DNA of 64,000 bases from Pseudoalteromonas sp049257235 (GCF_049257235.1 NZ_JBMMUF010000004.1:248001-312000); one strand, 5' to 3'. Shown: positions 27,157 through 36,779, counted from the stretch's first letter. Notes: generated from the letters alone by a model not told the origin. Translations and numbers: made by a program.

Positions 27157-27477
27157 TAGATTTTTTCTCATAAGTCTCGCGCTTCCCATACACGTCACCA
27201 TTACCGGGCGCAGCGCTGCATAAAAATAAGGCGCGTATTCTAGCTAAATGATCGCACCTTGCCTAGCAATTTTACGCCTAGACGTCCAAATTACTTATTT
27301 GTTCCTATTTGGCGATTTAATATGAGTAATTCTAAAGTCGCCTAAGTTGCCGCCAACTTTTATTTGCAGGGGGCGTATGAATAAGTAAGAATGGGCCTTC
27401 ATTCTATACTTCGCACATTTGCTAGCATGAGCAGTGCGGAGCTTTCAGCGCAAATACATTTAAAGGTAGGAGAATTC
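27157..27477. other. metK-tkt divergent intergenic region
   Basis: This 321-bp spacer carries the promoters of both genes. I saw no SAM riboswitch. It holds a candidate met box (separate entry) and, just before tkt, a TAGGAG ribosome-binding site. Frames open here on both strands are upstream extensions without family support. Confidence 0.5.
27272..27295. promoter_or_regulatory. Candidate MetJ operator upstream of metK
   Basis: The central octamer AGACGTCC (27280-27287) matches the met box AGACGTCT at 7 of 8 positions. Flanking octamers TTACGCCT and AAATTACT match at 5 and 4 positions, giving the tandem arrangement MetJ needs. It lies about 115 bp upstream of the metK start. The metJ gene itself is not in the window. 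Confidence 0.45.
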
Positions 27478-29469
27478 ATGCCATCTCGCAAAGAACTAGC
27501 AAACGCCATCCGTGTTTTGTCTATGGACGCCGTGCAGCAAGCTAAATCAGGTCACCCAGGAGCCCCTATGGGTATGGCTGACATCGCAGAAGTGCTGTGG
27601 CGCGACTATTTAAAACACAACCCGACAAACCCTAACTGGGCTGATCGTGATCGATTTATCCTATCGAATGGCCACGGTTCTATGCTGATTTATTCATTGT
27701 TGCATTTGAGTGGCTATGACCTACCAATGGAAGAAATTAAAAACTTCCGTCAATTACATTCAAAAACACCAGGTCACCCAGAGTATGGGTATGCACCAGG
27801 TGTCGAAACCACTACGGGCCCACTAGGGCAGGGGATCACTAACGCGGTAGGTATGGCTATTGCTGAAAAAGCCCTTGGAGCACAATTTAACCGCGCTGGA
27901 CACGATATTGTTGATCACTACACCTATACCTTCTTAGGTGATGGGTGTTTGATGGAAGGTATCTCTCACGAAGCATGTTCGCTTGCAGGTACTCTTGGCT
28001 TAGGTAAGTTGATTGCGTTTTGGGATGATAACGGCATCTCAATCGACGGTGAAGTTGAAGGCTGGTTCAGCGATGATACACCAGCACGCTTCGAGTCATA
28101 TGGCTGGCATGTGGTGCGTGGTGTTGATGGTCACGACAGTGACGCTATCCGCGCAGCGATTGAACAAGCTCGTGCAACATCAGACAAGCCAACGCTTATT
28201 TGTTGTAAAACAGTCATTGGTTATGGTTCACCAAACAAGTCAGGTAGCCACGATTGTCACGGTGCTCCTCTAGGTGATGATGAAATTAAAGCAGCACGCG
28301 AATTCCTTGGGTGGGAGCATGCACCATTTGTGATCCCACAAGATGTTTACAGCGAGTGGGATGCAAAAGAAGCTGGCCAACAACAAGAGCAAAGTTGGAA
28401 TGACAAATTCGCAGCATATAAAGCAGAGTTTCCAGAACTAGCCGCTGAGTTTGAGCGCCGTCAAAACGGTGAGCTACCAGCTGATTGGGCGCAGAAGTCA
28501 CAAGATTACATTGAGCAGCTACAGGCAAATCCTGATAATCCAGCAACGCGTAAAGCATCACAAAATGCACTAAATGCGTTTGGTTCAATGCTTCCTGAGT
28601 TTATGGGTGGCTCTGCGGATCTTGCCGGTTCTAACCTGACACTATGGAGTGGCTCAAAAGGATTAACTAAAGACGATGCATCTGGTAACTACGTATTCTA
28701 CGGTGTGCGTGAGTTCGGTATGTCGGCGATTATGAATGGTATTGCACTACACAAAGGTTTCATTCCTTACGGTGCAACATTCTTAATGTTTATGGAGTAT
28801 GCACGTAACGCAGTGCGTATGGCGGCATTAATGAAAACGCCAAGCATCTTTGTTTACACTCACGACTCAATCGGTTTGGGTGAAGATGGTCCGACGCACC
28901 AGCCAGTAGAGCAAATGGCGAGCCTACGCTATACACCAAATCTTGTGAACTGGCGTCCATGTGACCAAGTTGAGTCCGCTATCGCATGGCAACAAGCAAT
29001 TGAGCGTAAAGATGGCCCAACATCATTGGTATTTACTCGCCAAGGTCTAGCGCAACAGCCTCGCACCGCAGAGCAACTTGCCAATGTGAAAAAGGGCGGT
29101 TATGTGTTGAGCTGTGATGGTGCGCCTGAAGTGATCTTAATTGCAACGGGTTCGGAAGTGCAGCTGGCGGTTGATGCTGCTGAGCAACTGCGCAGCGAAG
29201 GCAAGAAAGTACGCGTAGTGTCTATGCCATCAACAGATTTATTTGATGCTCAAGACGCACAATACAAAGAGTCAGTGCTGCCGTCATCAGTGACACGTCG
29301 TGTTGCCGTTGAAGCAGGCATTGCGGATTTCTGGTACAAGTATGTTGGCTTGAACGGCAAGGTAATTGGTATGAACACCTTCGGTGAATCAGCACCAGCT
29401 GGTGAACTATTCAAGCTATTCGGCTTTACTGTTGAGAATGTGGTTGCGGCGGCGAATAGCCAGTTTTAA
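27478..29469 (+). CDS. tkt: Transketolase
   Basis: This thiamine-diphosphate enzyme moves two-carbon units between sugar phosphates in the pentose phosphate pathway. The 663 residues equal E. coli TktA in length. Motifs include SGHPGAPMGMADIAEVLW, the thiamine-binding GDGCLMEGISHEA region, and EDGPTHQPVEQ. The ATG at 27478 with TAGGAG upstream begins the family sequence; the open frame before it is not conserved. It neighbours metK as in many gammaproteobacteria. The epd-pgk-fba cluster that often follows tkt directly lies about 9.4 kb downstream here. Confidence 0.97.
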   Translation: MPSRKELANAIRVLSMDAVQQAKSGHPGAPMGMADIAEVLWRDYLKHNPTNPNWADRDRFILSNGHGSMLIYSLLHLSGYDLPMEEIKNFRQLHSKTPGHPEYGYAPGVETTTGPLGQGITNAVGMAIAEKALGAQFNRAGHDIVDHYTYTFLGDGCLMEGISHEACSLAGTLGLGKLIAFWDDNGISIDGEVEGWFSDDTPARFESYGWHVVRGVDGHDSDAIRAAIEQARATSDKPTLICCKTVIGYGSPNKSGSHDCHGAPLGDDEIKAAREFLGWEHAPFVIPQDVYSEWDAKEAGQQQEQSWNDKFAAYKAEFPELAAEFERRQNGELPADWAQKSQDYIEQLQANPDNPATRKASQNALNAFGSMLPEFMGGSADLAGSNLTLWSGSKGLTKDDASGNYVFYGVREFGMSAIMNGIALHKGFIPYGATFLMFMEYARNAVRMAALMKTPSIFVYTHDSIGLGEDGPTHQPVEQMASLRYTPNLVNWRPCDQVESAIAWQQAIERKDGPTSLVFTRQGLAQQPRTAEQLANVKKGGYVLSCDGAPEVILIATGSEVQLAVDAAEQLRSEGKKVRVVSMPSTDLFDAQDAQYKESVLPSSVTRRVAVEAGIADFWYKYVGLNGKVIGMNTFGESAPAGELFKLFGFTVENVVAAANSQF

Positions 29470-29490
29470 TCCCATATAAATCAACACTAA

Positions 29491-29517
29491 AAAACCCGCG
29501 AATATCGCGGGTTTTTT
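29491..29517. terminator. Bidirectional terminator (tkt / yibQ)
   Basis: A 10-bp stem (AAAACCCGCG / CGCGGGTTTT) with a 5-nt AATAT loop is followed by further T, between converging genes. Confidence 0.9.
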
Positions 29518-29534
29518 GTTTCTAAAGCATGGTA

Positions 29535-30299
29535 TCAGTCGCTGCTTAGCGAGGTCGTTTTAGCTTGTGCTAGACGTAGAGAGCGAGCCTGTACGAGTTC
29601 AGATAACGGCACAAGCTCAATTCCTTCGTGTTCTAGTTCTTCAAGAGCCTGCGATAGAAACTCAAATGTTTCAGGGTAGGGGTGAGCGATAGCGACCGCA
29701 TAGTCATAGCGCTTGGCAATACGTTTAAGCTGATCAAAGCGAAAGCGAAGTTGCTTTTGTGTAGTGATGTTATCAAGGAATACATGGCGAGCAATATTAT
29801 CAACGCCATGCAAGCTAGCAACGGTTTGTGCCTTTGATTTAGGCGTGGTCTTACTGTCTAGAAAGTACAATTCATGTTCTTTTAATACTTCCATAGTCCA
29901 GTTCATGGGGGCATTTTGTTGCGTTAGCAGCGAGCCCATATGGTTATTAACGCCTTTAATGTTGGGCAGGCTATCAAGGGCAGTGCGCAACATAGACTGA
30001 AAGTCCTCTTTGGGCATATCCATTGTCAGAGCACCAGGCCCAAGCGTTTTGCCATCGAGCGCTTGCATCGGCGCATGAAGCATAATTTCTTTGTTTTTCG
30101 CTTGTGCTTGTTTAGCAAAGCGTTTGGCATAAGGAGTAAAGGGGAGAATTGAAAACGTCAGCTCGCCGGGAATATCCAATGCGGACATATCTTTCTTTTG
30201 ATAGCCAATGTCGTCAATAACGATGGCGATTTTCTGGTTGGCTTGTGCTGGTAAGCTGAGCATGAGCACAAGCGCGGTCATCCATTTAAATTTGCGCAC
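29535..30299 (-). CDS. yibQ: Divergent polysaccharide deacetylase family protein YibQ
   Basis: The product has a signal peptide (MRKFKWMTALVLMLSLPAQA) followed by a carbohydrate-deacetylase-like fold of about 230 residues. Support comes from KIAIVIDDIGY, LTFSILPFTPYAKRFAKQA, LHAPMQALDGKTLGPGALT, and GVNNHMGSLLT. It is a periplasmic protein of unproven activity. The GTG at 30299 gives a standard signal peptide; an ATG at 30356 in the same frame would add 19 residues. It is the last gene of gpmI-envC-ctpA-yibQ; in E. coli yibQ follows envC, so a cell-wall role is likely. Confidence 0.85.
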   Translation of the reverse strand: MRKFKWMTALVLMLSLPAQANQKIAIVIDDIGYQKKDMSALDIPGELTFSILPFTPYAKRFAKQAQAKNKEIMLHAPMQALDGKTLGPGALTMDMPKEDFQSMLRTALDSLPNIKGVNNHMGSLLTQQNAPMNWTMEVLKEHELYFLDSKTTPKSKAQTVASLHGVDNIARHVFLDNITTQKQLRFRFDQLKRIAKRYDYAVAIAHPYPETFEFLSQALEELEHEGIELVPLSELVQARSLRLAQAKTTSLSSD

Positions 30300-30396
30300 A
30301 GTAATGTGTATTCTTCTGTTGATGTAACAGTGATAGATACTCACCACTAAAGGCATAAAAACGCGGTGGTCTTATTCATCTATCACTGTTGTATTA

Positions 30397-31611
30397 TTAG
30401 TATTGTTCGAGTAATTGCTGGGCTTTTAACAACTGTTTGTCTACAGAGGCCGTTAGATTTCTATCAGCACTTTTGCCCTGCGCTAAATTGATTATAACCT
30501 CTTTATTTGATTGAGAAAGAGGTGGTTGCAATATAGGCACATCAGGCGTAATCCCTGTGCCTTCGATGGATACACCAGCAGGTGTGAAGTATTTTGCGGT
30601 GGTTAATTTTAATGCACTGCGGCCGTCACCAAGGGGGATCAACGATTGCACCGAACCTTTACCATAGGAACGTGTGCCTACAACCGTTGCACGGTGGTTA
30701 TCTTTGAGTGCTCCAGCGACAATTTCTGAAGCAGAAGCCGAGCCTTCATTGATGAGCACAACAATCGGCGCGCCTTCTAGGATGTCTCCAGGCTGAGCAT
30801 CAAAACGCTGGTTTGCCTCAATGAAGCGCCCACGGGTAGAGACGATGGTACCTTCGGATAAGAATAAATCGGCTATGGCCACTGCACTGTCGAATGTGCC
30901 CCCTGGGTTGTCGCGTAAATCCAGTAGTAGGCCTTTGAGTTCAGTGGCATTTTTTTGTTGTAACTGTGCAATATGGCGCGCAACATCATGATAACTGTGG
31001 TTATTAAAACTATTGATGCGCACGTAGGCTATCCCCTTACCTTGCAACTCGCTGGCAACACTTTCAATGTGGATAGGTTGACGGGTCAGATGATATTGCA
31101 AGCGTTGCGAGTGCCCGGCACGGGCAATGGCAAGGGTGACTTCACCGTTTTCATTGCTATCAATCAAGGTCGAGACATCTTCCAGTGATTTATTGATAGT
31201 CGGCACGTTATTAATTGAAACAACAATATCGCCACTTTGCAGGCCTGCGGCATAGGCGGGAGAGTTAGGGAGCGCTGAAACTATAACGATATGTTCTTGA
31301 CGCTTCTCTACTTCAATACCCAATCCCCGATATTCACCGTTGGTGACATCGAACAAACGTTTGAGTTCTTGCTCATCAAGAAACTCACTGTAAGGGTCCA
31401 GCTCTTTGAGTAAGTTGGTAAGTAGGCGATGATTCAGTTTATTGCGGTCGACTTCTTCCACATAAAAATGATTGATGTGAAAGAGTACCTCTTCTAGTTG
31501 GCTGTCCTTGGCCGAAACAACATGCGATGACAGGCACAGCAGCGCACTGAAAAACACTGCTGCGAGCTGTGGTAAATGCGTGGTAATACGTAAAGCCGAA
31601 GATGAGAACAT
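30397..31611 (-). CDS. ctpA: Carboxyl-terminal processing protease (S41 family)
   Basis: The 404-residue exported protease has a signal peptide (to about residue 35), a CtpA N-terminal region, a PDZ domain (about 90-170, with GEYRGLGIEV and YAAGLQSGDIVVSINN), and the S41 catalytic core. The core has the nucleophile Ser in EGSASASEIVAGAL and the general-base Lys in SYGKGSVQ. CtpA proteases trim or degrade periplasmic substrates, often cell-wall hydrolases or their regulators. Lying between envC and yibQ with an AAGGGG ribosome-binding site, it probably acts in the same envelope pathway. The substrate is not known. Confidence 0.93.
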   Translation of the reverse strand: MFSSSALRITTHLPQLAAVFFSALLCLSSHVVSAKDSQLEEVLFHINHFYVEEVDRNKLNHRLLTNLLKELDPYSEFLDEQELKRLFDVTNGEYRGLGIEVEKRQEHIVIVSALPNSPAYAAGLQSGDIVVSINNVPTINKSLEDVSTLIDSNENGEVTLAIARAGHSQRLQYHLTRQPIHIESVASELQGKGIAYVRINSFNNHSYHDVARHIAQLQQKNATELKGLLLDLRDNPGGTFDSAVAIADLFLSEGTIVSTRGRFIEANQRFDAQPGDILEGAPIVVLINEGSASASEIVAGALKDNHRATVVGTRSYGKGSVQSLIPLGDGRSALKLTTAKYFTPAGVSIEGTGITPDVPILQPPLSQSNKEVIINLAQGKSADRNLTASVDKQLLKAQQLLEQY

Positions 31612-31642
31612 TGGCTGCCCCTTAGGCGCAGCCGCTATTCAC

Positions 31643-32794
31643 TTAGGAAGACGTGCACCATGTAGTTGGGTTAACGGCACGTCCCTTGTGACGTATTTCG
31701 AAGTATAGTCCAGGATCTGTTTGCCCGCCGCTCTGACCAACGAGGGCGATGGTTTCACCTTGATAGACTTGATCGCCAACATCTTTTAGCAATGCTTGAG
31801 CATGGCCGTATAGGCTCATATAGCCCTCGCCATGGTCAACAACCATGACCCAACCAAACCCTTTGAGCCAGTCGGCGTATACCACTTGTCCATCTTGGAT
31901 ACTGTTAATATTGCTCCCTTCTTTGGCGCCGATAACCACGCCTTTCCAGTTAAATCCGGGACGTTTTTTAGTTCCAAAACGATGCTTGAACGGACCGCGC
32001 GTTGGCCACGATAATTTGCCTTTACTGCTGCCCAAACCAAGCATAGCTATTTTACGGCCCTTACTTTGTTCTAGATCTGCAAGGGTCGAGATAAGCGTTT
32101 GCTCATTGTCTTTTAAGTAGGTAATCGAGTCTTGAATTTGGTTTAATTTTTGCTGCAAGGCAGCGACTTGTGATTGGCGCTGCTGTTTGGCAGCGATGAG
32201 TTGTTCTTGCTGCTCTTGCTCTTGGGCGCGCAGTTGCTCTAACTGTTTGCGGTTTTGGGCGAGGGCAAGCTGGTTTTGCTCGATCTCAGCCAATAGTTCA
32301 CGAAGCGCATCGAGCTGAGACAGGCGCGCTTTGTTGAGATAGTCGTAGTAACTGATGGTACGCTCAACCTTGGCGGTATTTTGCTGGTTTAAGAGTAATT
32401 TAGAGTAGTCATGGCCACCGACCATGTAAGCGCTTTTTAATTGTGCGCCCAGTGCCTTATCTAAGACTTTGCGTGTTGCTTGTAATTCTTTGGCTTCGCG
32501 CTCGAGTGCTTGATGCTGTTTATTATTCTCTGTGATTTTGCTATCAAGGCTACGTAATTCTTTGGCATTGTTGGCGATGGCGCGCTCAGAGCGTTTGAGT
32601 TGTTGTTGTAATTCACCCAGAGAGTGTTGTTGGTTTTTTAGATTTTGTTGATTCTTTTTTAATTCTTTTTGGACTTCAGTGAGGTCTTGTTTTGTGCGAT
32701 CTTCATTGGCTGTTGATGAATGCGTAACAAGCAAGAGCGCCGCGCATAAAAGCGACGCACTTGCTGTTGTGCATAGGTGTATAAACCTAAACAT
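31643..32794 (-). CDS. envC: Murein hydrolase activator EnvC
   Basis: EnvC activates the amidases AmiA/AmiB at the division septum. The 383 residues comprise a signal peptide (to about 30), a long Gln/Lys/Glu-rich coiled coil (about 30-245), and a C-terminal LytM (M23) domain. The LytM zinc site is degenerate: the usual HxxxD is replaced around FNWKGVVIGAKEG and the HxH motif reads LYFEIRHKG. This is expected for an activator rather than an enzyme. In the gpmI-envC-ctpA-yibQ operon it starts 16 bp after gpmI. Confidence 0.92.
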   Translation of the reverse strand: MFRFIHLCTTASASLLCAALLLVTHSSTANEDRTKQDLTEVQKELKKNQQNLKNQQHSLGELQQQLKRSERAIANNAKELRSLDSKITENNKQHQALEREAKELQATRKVLDKALGAQLKSAYMVGGHDYSKLLLNQQNTAKVERTISYYDYLNKARLSQLDALRELLAEIEQNQLALAQNRKQLEQLRAQEQEQQEQLIAAKQQRQSQVAALQQKLNQIQDSITYLKDNEQTLISTLADLEQSKGRKIAMLGLGSSKGKLSWPTRGPFKHRFGTKKRPGFNWKGVVIGAKEGSNINSIQDGQVVYADWLKGFGWVMVVDHGEGYMSLYGHAQALLKDVGDQVYQGETIALVGQSGGQTDPGLYFEIRHKGRAVNPTTWCTSS

Positions 32795-32810
32795 AATGTC
32801 ACGTTATCCG

Positions 32811-34346
32811 TTATTTCAAACGCATAATCGGCGAACCTGTCATTTCTGCAGGTTGCTCCATACCCATAAGGTGTAACATCGTCGGGGCCACGTCACTCAA
32901 GGTTTTACCCTCTACAGCTTGGGCCTCACGGCCGACGTAAATAAATGGCACAGGCTCACTGGTGTGTGCGGTATGTGCTTGGCCAGACTTAGGGTCTTGC
33001 ATTTGCTCAGCGTTACCATGATCCGCAGTGATTAAGGCTTCACCATCTACTTGTTCAAGCGCTTCAAGTACACGTCCAATACACGCATCGACCGCTTCAC
33101 ATGCTTTAACTGCAGCTGCAAATACACCTGAGTGACCAACCATGTCGCCGTTAGGGTAGTTACAGATGATCACGTCATATTCACCGCTGTGAATAGCTTC
33201 TACAAGCTTATCTGTCAGCAGTGCAGAGTTCATTTCCGGTTGTAGGTCATATGTGGCAACATCTGGTGAAGGAATAAGCTCACGACGCTCCCCTTCAAAC
33301 TCTTGCTCACGACCACCACTGAAGAAGAAGGTAACGTGTGCGTATTTTTCTGTTTCCGAAATACGTAACTGCGTTTTGTTATGCTTGGCAAGCCACTCGC
33401 CCAGCACATTGTTCAAAGGTTCAGGTGGGAACGCCACAGGAGCCTTGATGTCAGCGGCGTATTCAGTAAGCATCACAAAATCTGATAAGGCAGGGACTTT
33501 CTTTTTCTCGAAGCCGTTGAAATCAGCGTCAACAAAGGTGCGCGTCATTTGGCGAGCGCGGTCAGCTCTAAAGTTCATAAACAACACGGTATCACCATCA
33601 TTGATAGTGGCTGGCTGTTCGCCAATAATGGTTGCTTTGACAAATTCATCATTCTCGTCGCGTTCATAGGCCGCTTGTAGACCTGCAACAGCATTGGTCG
33701 CCGTGTATTGCGCTTCGCCCAATACCATCAGATTGTATGCACTTTCAACACGATCCCAGCGGTTGTCGCGGTCCATTGCATAGTAGCGACCTACTAGGCT
33801 GGCGATGCGACCACGGCCAACGCGTGCAAACGCGGCGTCAATTTTCTCTAGTGACGCTTGGGCGCTGCGAGGTGGGGTATCGCGACCATCTAAAAAGGCG
33901 TGCACGTAAATTTCTTTTGCGCCGCGCTCGGCTGCAAGCTCAATAGCCGCAACAATGTGGTCTTCATGACTGTGAACACCGCCTGGGCTCATAAGCCCCA
34001 TCAGGTGAACCGCTTTGTCAGCTTTAACAGCTTTATCGACAGCATTAACTAGGGCTGCATTTTCGCCAAAGGTGCCATCGCTGATTGCTTTTGTGATACG
34101 CGTGAAATCTTGATACACAACACGACCAGCGCCGAGGTTTACGTGACCTACTTCTGAGTTACCCATTTGTCCATCAGGAAGACCAACATCCATGCCAGAA
34201 CCAGAGATTAAAGTGTGTGGGCTATGCTGCCATAGTTTGTCTAAAACCGGAGTGTTGGCCGCTAAAATAGCATTACTCTCACTTTCTTCACGGTAACCCC
34301 ATCCATCTAAAATCATTAATACGAGGGGCTTTTTAGGCTGAGTCAT
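32811..34346 (-). CDS. gpmI: 2,3-bisphosphoglycerate-independent phosphoglycerate mutase
   Basis: This dimanganese enzyme interconverts 3- and 2-phosphoglycerate in glycolysis. The 511 residues match the family length. The metal-binding LMILDGWGYRE opens the protein, the phosphorylated Ser is in GNSEVGHVNLGAG, and late motifs include GDMVGHSG and TADHGNAEQM. It heads the gpmI-envC-ctpA-yibQ transcript and is divergent from yibN, an arrangement shared with E. coli (gpmM, yibN). Confidence 0.97.
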   Translation of the reverse strand: MTQPKKPLVLMILDGWGYREESESNAILAANTPVLDKLWQHSPHTLISGSGMDVGLPDGQMGNSEVGHVNLGAGRVVYQDFTRITKAISDGTFGENAALVNAVDKAVKADKAVHLMGLMSPGGVHSHEDHIVAAIELAAERGAKEIYVHAFLDGRDTPPRSAQASLEKIDAAFARVGRGRIASLVGRYYAMDRDNRWDRVESAYNLMVLGEAQYTATNAVAGLQAAYERDENDEFVKATIIGEQPATINDGDTVLFMNFRADRARQMTRTFVDADFNGFEKKKVPALSDFVMLTEYAADIKAPVAFPPEPLNNVLGEWLAKHNKTQLRISETEKYAHVTFFFSGGREQEFEGERRELIPSPDVATYDLQPEMNSALLTDKLVEAIHSGEYDVIICNYPNGDMVGHSGVFAAAVKACEAVDACIGRVLEALEQVDGEALITADHGNAEQMQDPKSGQAHTAHTSEPVPFIYVGREAQAVEGKTLSDVAPTMLHLMGMEQPAEMTGSPIMRLK

Positions 34347-34513
34347 TGTCTCTCCTGTGATAACGCTGAAACATGTATCTTCAAGTGGTTTAGGTGTCTA
34401 TCCTACCGTTTTTTAATCAATATCGCAGTAGAAAATATTTCATCAATTGGTAACTTAAAGGCAAGTGTGTATACTTGTGCCGCCCTCAAGGTTTGAACAA
34501 CATAGTAAAGCGT

Positions 34514-34945
34514 ATGGAACAATATATTGAATTTATCGGCAATCATCCGATCTTAAGCATTATCTGGCTGATAATTGTTGTAATGCTTGTTTCTGGATGG
34601 TTCAAAAGCAAGTTCTCTGCAATCAAGCAGATTAACCCGCAGCAACTCACTTTGTTAGTTAATCGTGAAAATGCGGTGATTGCAGATATTCGCCCGCAAA
34701 AAGACTTTAATAATGGTCGTATTGCTAATTCAGTGCACCTAAGTGCAGAAAAGGCGAAACAAAGTGACTTTGCAGAGCTTGAAAAGCACAAAAGCAATCC
34801 CATTATATTGGTATGTGCAACAGGTATGACAGCTTCAGGAATCGCTAACAACCTTACTAAATCAGGGTTTGAAAGTGTTTATATCCTCTCTGGTGGCATG
34901 CAATCATGGCAAAACGCTGGTTTACCTCAGGTATCTGGCAAGTAA
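34514..34945 (+). CDS. yibN: Membrane-anchored rhodanese-like protein YibN
   Basis: The 143-residue product has an N-terminal transmembrane helix (about 12-30) and a single rhodanese domain (about 45-140). The domain has the early AVIADIRPQKDFNNGRI and the active-site loop VCATGMTASG, where Cys is the sulfur acceptor. The exact sulfurtransferase role is unknown. It is the first gene of yibN-grxC-secB-gpsA, whose order is the same in E. coli. The ATG at 34514 begins the conserved sequence; the upstream open frame is not supported. Confidence 0.92.
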   Translation: MEQYIEFIGNHPILSIIWLIIVVMLVSGWFKSKFSAIKQINPQQLTLLVNRENAVIADIRPQKDFNNGRIANSVHLSAEKAKQSDFAELEKHKSNPIILVCATGMTASGIANNLTKSGFESVYILSGGMQSWQNAGLPQVSGK

Positions 34946-34964
34946 CCTTCATTGAGAGAAAGTT

Positions 34965-35222
34965 ATGACTGATGTAGTGTTATATACCAAAGCTTATTGC
35001 CCATTTTGTCAGCGCGCAAAAGCGTTATTAGACAAAAAAGGTGTGACTTATACCGAGCATGACATTGGCTTACAGCCAGAACTACGCGACGAGATGATCT
35101 CGCGCGCTAATGGCGGATACACAGTGCCACAAATTTTTATCGGCGATATTCATGTTGGTGGATGTGACGATATGATGGCACTAGAAGCTAAAGGCGAACT
35201 CAACGCGCTATTGAGCGCATAA
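34965..35222 (+). CDS. grxC: Glutaredoxin 3
   Basis: The 85-residue thiol oxidoreductase has the dithiol active site YCPFCQRAK, followed by the TVPQIFIGD cis-proline loop and the GGCDDMMAL glutathione-binding turn. It reduces disulfides with glutathione in the cytoplasm. It sits 19 bp after yibN and 57 bp before secB in the conserved cluster. Confidence 0.96.
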   Translation: MTDVVLYTKAYCPFCQRAKALLDKKGVTYTEHDIGLQPELRDEMISRANGGYTVPQIFIGDIHVGGCDDMMALEAKGELNALLSA

Positions 35223-35279
35223 CAATTTTTTAGCACAGCCGTTATCGGCTCTGCGATTACAGATAAAGTATTAGGATTT

Positions 35280-35765
35280 ATGATGGAAGAGCAAAACCAA
35301 GGCGCAGCACAAGAACAACAAGCGCAGTTTTCAATTCAACGTATTTACACAAAAGACGTATCTTTCGAAACGCCAAACTCACCGGCTATTTTCCAAAAAG
35401 AGTGGAAGCCAGAAGTTAAGCTAGATATCGATACGCGTTCAAACAAGCTAGAAAATGGTATCTACGAAGTAGTGCTAGCGCTTACTGTGACTGCAACTAT
35501 TGGCGAAGAAACTGCGTTCCTTTGCGAAATTCAACAAGCAGGTATTTTCGCTATCGGTGAACTAGAAGAGTTGCAAACAGCGCACATGCTAGGTGCTTTC
35601 TGCCCGAACGTACTTTTCCCATACGCTCGTGAAGCAGTATCTAACCTGGTTAACCGTGGTACTTTCCCACAACTTAACCTTGCGCCTGTAAACTTTGACG
35701 CGTTATTTGCACAGTACATGCAACAGCGTGCTGCTCAAGCGCAACAAGAACAAGCTGACGCATAA
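35280..35765 (+). CDS. secB: Protein-export chaperone SecB
   Basis: SecB holds precursor proteins unfolded and hands them to SecA. The 161 residues include FSIQRIYTKDVSFETPNSPAIF, the conserved LGAFCPNVLFPYAREAVSNLVNRG (quoted in part: PNVLFPYAREAV), and FPQLNLAPVNFDALF. Two consecutive ATG codons (35280 and 35283) could start it. gpsA follows 3 bp later, as in E. coli. Confidence 0.97.
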   Translation: MMEEQNQGAAQEQQAQFSIQRIYTKDVSFETPNSPAIFQKEWKPEVKLDIDTRSNKLENGIYEVVLALTVTATIGEETAFLCEIQQAGIFAIGELEELQTAHMLGAFCPNVLFPYAREAVSNLVNRGTFPQLNLAPVNFDALFAQYMQQRAAQAQQEQADA

Positions 35766-35768
35766 GCT

Positions 35769-36779
35769 ATGAGTGCTACAGCACAATCAGCTGTGACTGT
35801 TCTAGGGGCGGGGTCTTATGGCTCCGCCCTTGCTATTTGTTTTGCACGAAATGGACACCCTGTAACATTGTGGGGCCGCGATCCCGCTCATGTTGAAAAG
35901 CTAGCCACAGAGCGCAAAAACGAACAGTACCTAGGCGATATCCCATTCCCCGATTCTTTGTCACTGGAAAGTGATTTAGAAACAGCGGTGAAAAGCAGTG
36001 ACATCGTATTGGTCGTTGTGCCAAGTCATGCATTTTCTGGCTTGCTAAAAACCATACGTCCTATGTTGCTTGATGGCGCAAAGGTCGCATGGGCAACCAA
36101 GGGGTTAGAACCCAATACAGGGCGCCTGTTGCAAGACGTTGCAAAGCAAGAACTCGGTGATGATGTTGAACTCGCTGTGTTATCTGGGCCAACTTTTGCA
36201 AAAGAAATGGCGGCAGGTTTACCCACTGCTATTTCCGTGTCGGCAACCAGTGACGCGTTGTGTGAGCGCTTGTCGAGTCTGCTGCATTGCGGTCGTTCTT
36301 TTCGAGTCTATCGCAACAACGACTTTATCGGCATTCAACTTGGCGGTGCGGTTAAAAACGTTATTGCCATTGGTGCGGGTATTGCAGATGGTACAGGTTT
36401 TGGTGCCAATGCGCGTACAGCGCTTATCACCCGAGGCCTGGCGGAATTATGCCGCTTGGGCTGTGCCTTAGGGGCAAAGTCAGAAACCTTCATGGGCATG
36501 GCTGGCTTGGGCGATTTAATCCTCACTTGCACTGATAACCAATCACGCAACCGCCGTTTCGGTTTGGCGCTTGGCCAAGGCCTGGATGTCGAGGCTGCAC
36601 AACAGCAAATAGGGCAGGTAGTTGAAGGGTATCGCAATACCAAAGAAGTGTACTTACTTGCACAACGCTGTGGTATCGAGATGCCTATCACTGAGCAAAT
36701 ATATAAAGTACTGTATGAGAACAAAGACGTTAAGCAAGCAGCAATGGCCCTATTAGGGCGAGAGCAAAAGTCTGAATAG
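35769..36779 (+). CDS. gpsA: Glycerol-3-phosphate dehydrogenase [NAD(P)+]
   Basis: GpsA reduces dihydroxyacetone phosphate to sn-glycerol-3-phosphate, feeding PlsY and phospholipid synthesis. The 336 residues have the nucleotide-binding GAGSYGSALA, VLSGPTFAKE, the catalytic lysine region GGAVKNVIAIGAG, and GLGDLILTCTDNQSRN. It starts three bases after secB and is closed by the hairpin at 36811-36832. Confidence 0.97.
   Translation: MSATAQSAVTVLGAGSYGSALAICFARNGHPVTLWGRDPAHVEKLATERKNEQYLGDIPFPDSLSLESDLETAVKSSDIVLVVVPSHAFSGLLKTIRPMLLDGAKVAWATKGLEPNTGRLLQDVAKQELGDDVELAVLSGPTFAKEMAAGLPTAISVSATSDALCERLSSLLHCGRSFRVYRNNDFIGIQLGGAVKNVIAIGAGIADGTGFGANARTALITRGLAELCRLGCALGAKSETFMGMAGLGDLILTCTDNQSRNRRFGLALGQGLDVEAAQQQIGQVVEGYRNTKEVYLLAQRCGIEMPITEQIYKVLYENKDVKQAAMALLGREQKSE

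Noticed and set aside
27157..27280. SAM riboswitch upstream of metK
   Set aside because: No recognisable SAM-aptamer core; a MetJ-type site fits better.
31643..32794. Active M23 endopeptidase
   Set aside because: Zinc-binding HxxxD and HxH positions are replaced; degenerate LytM as in EnvC.
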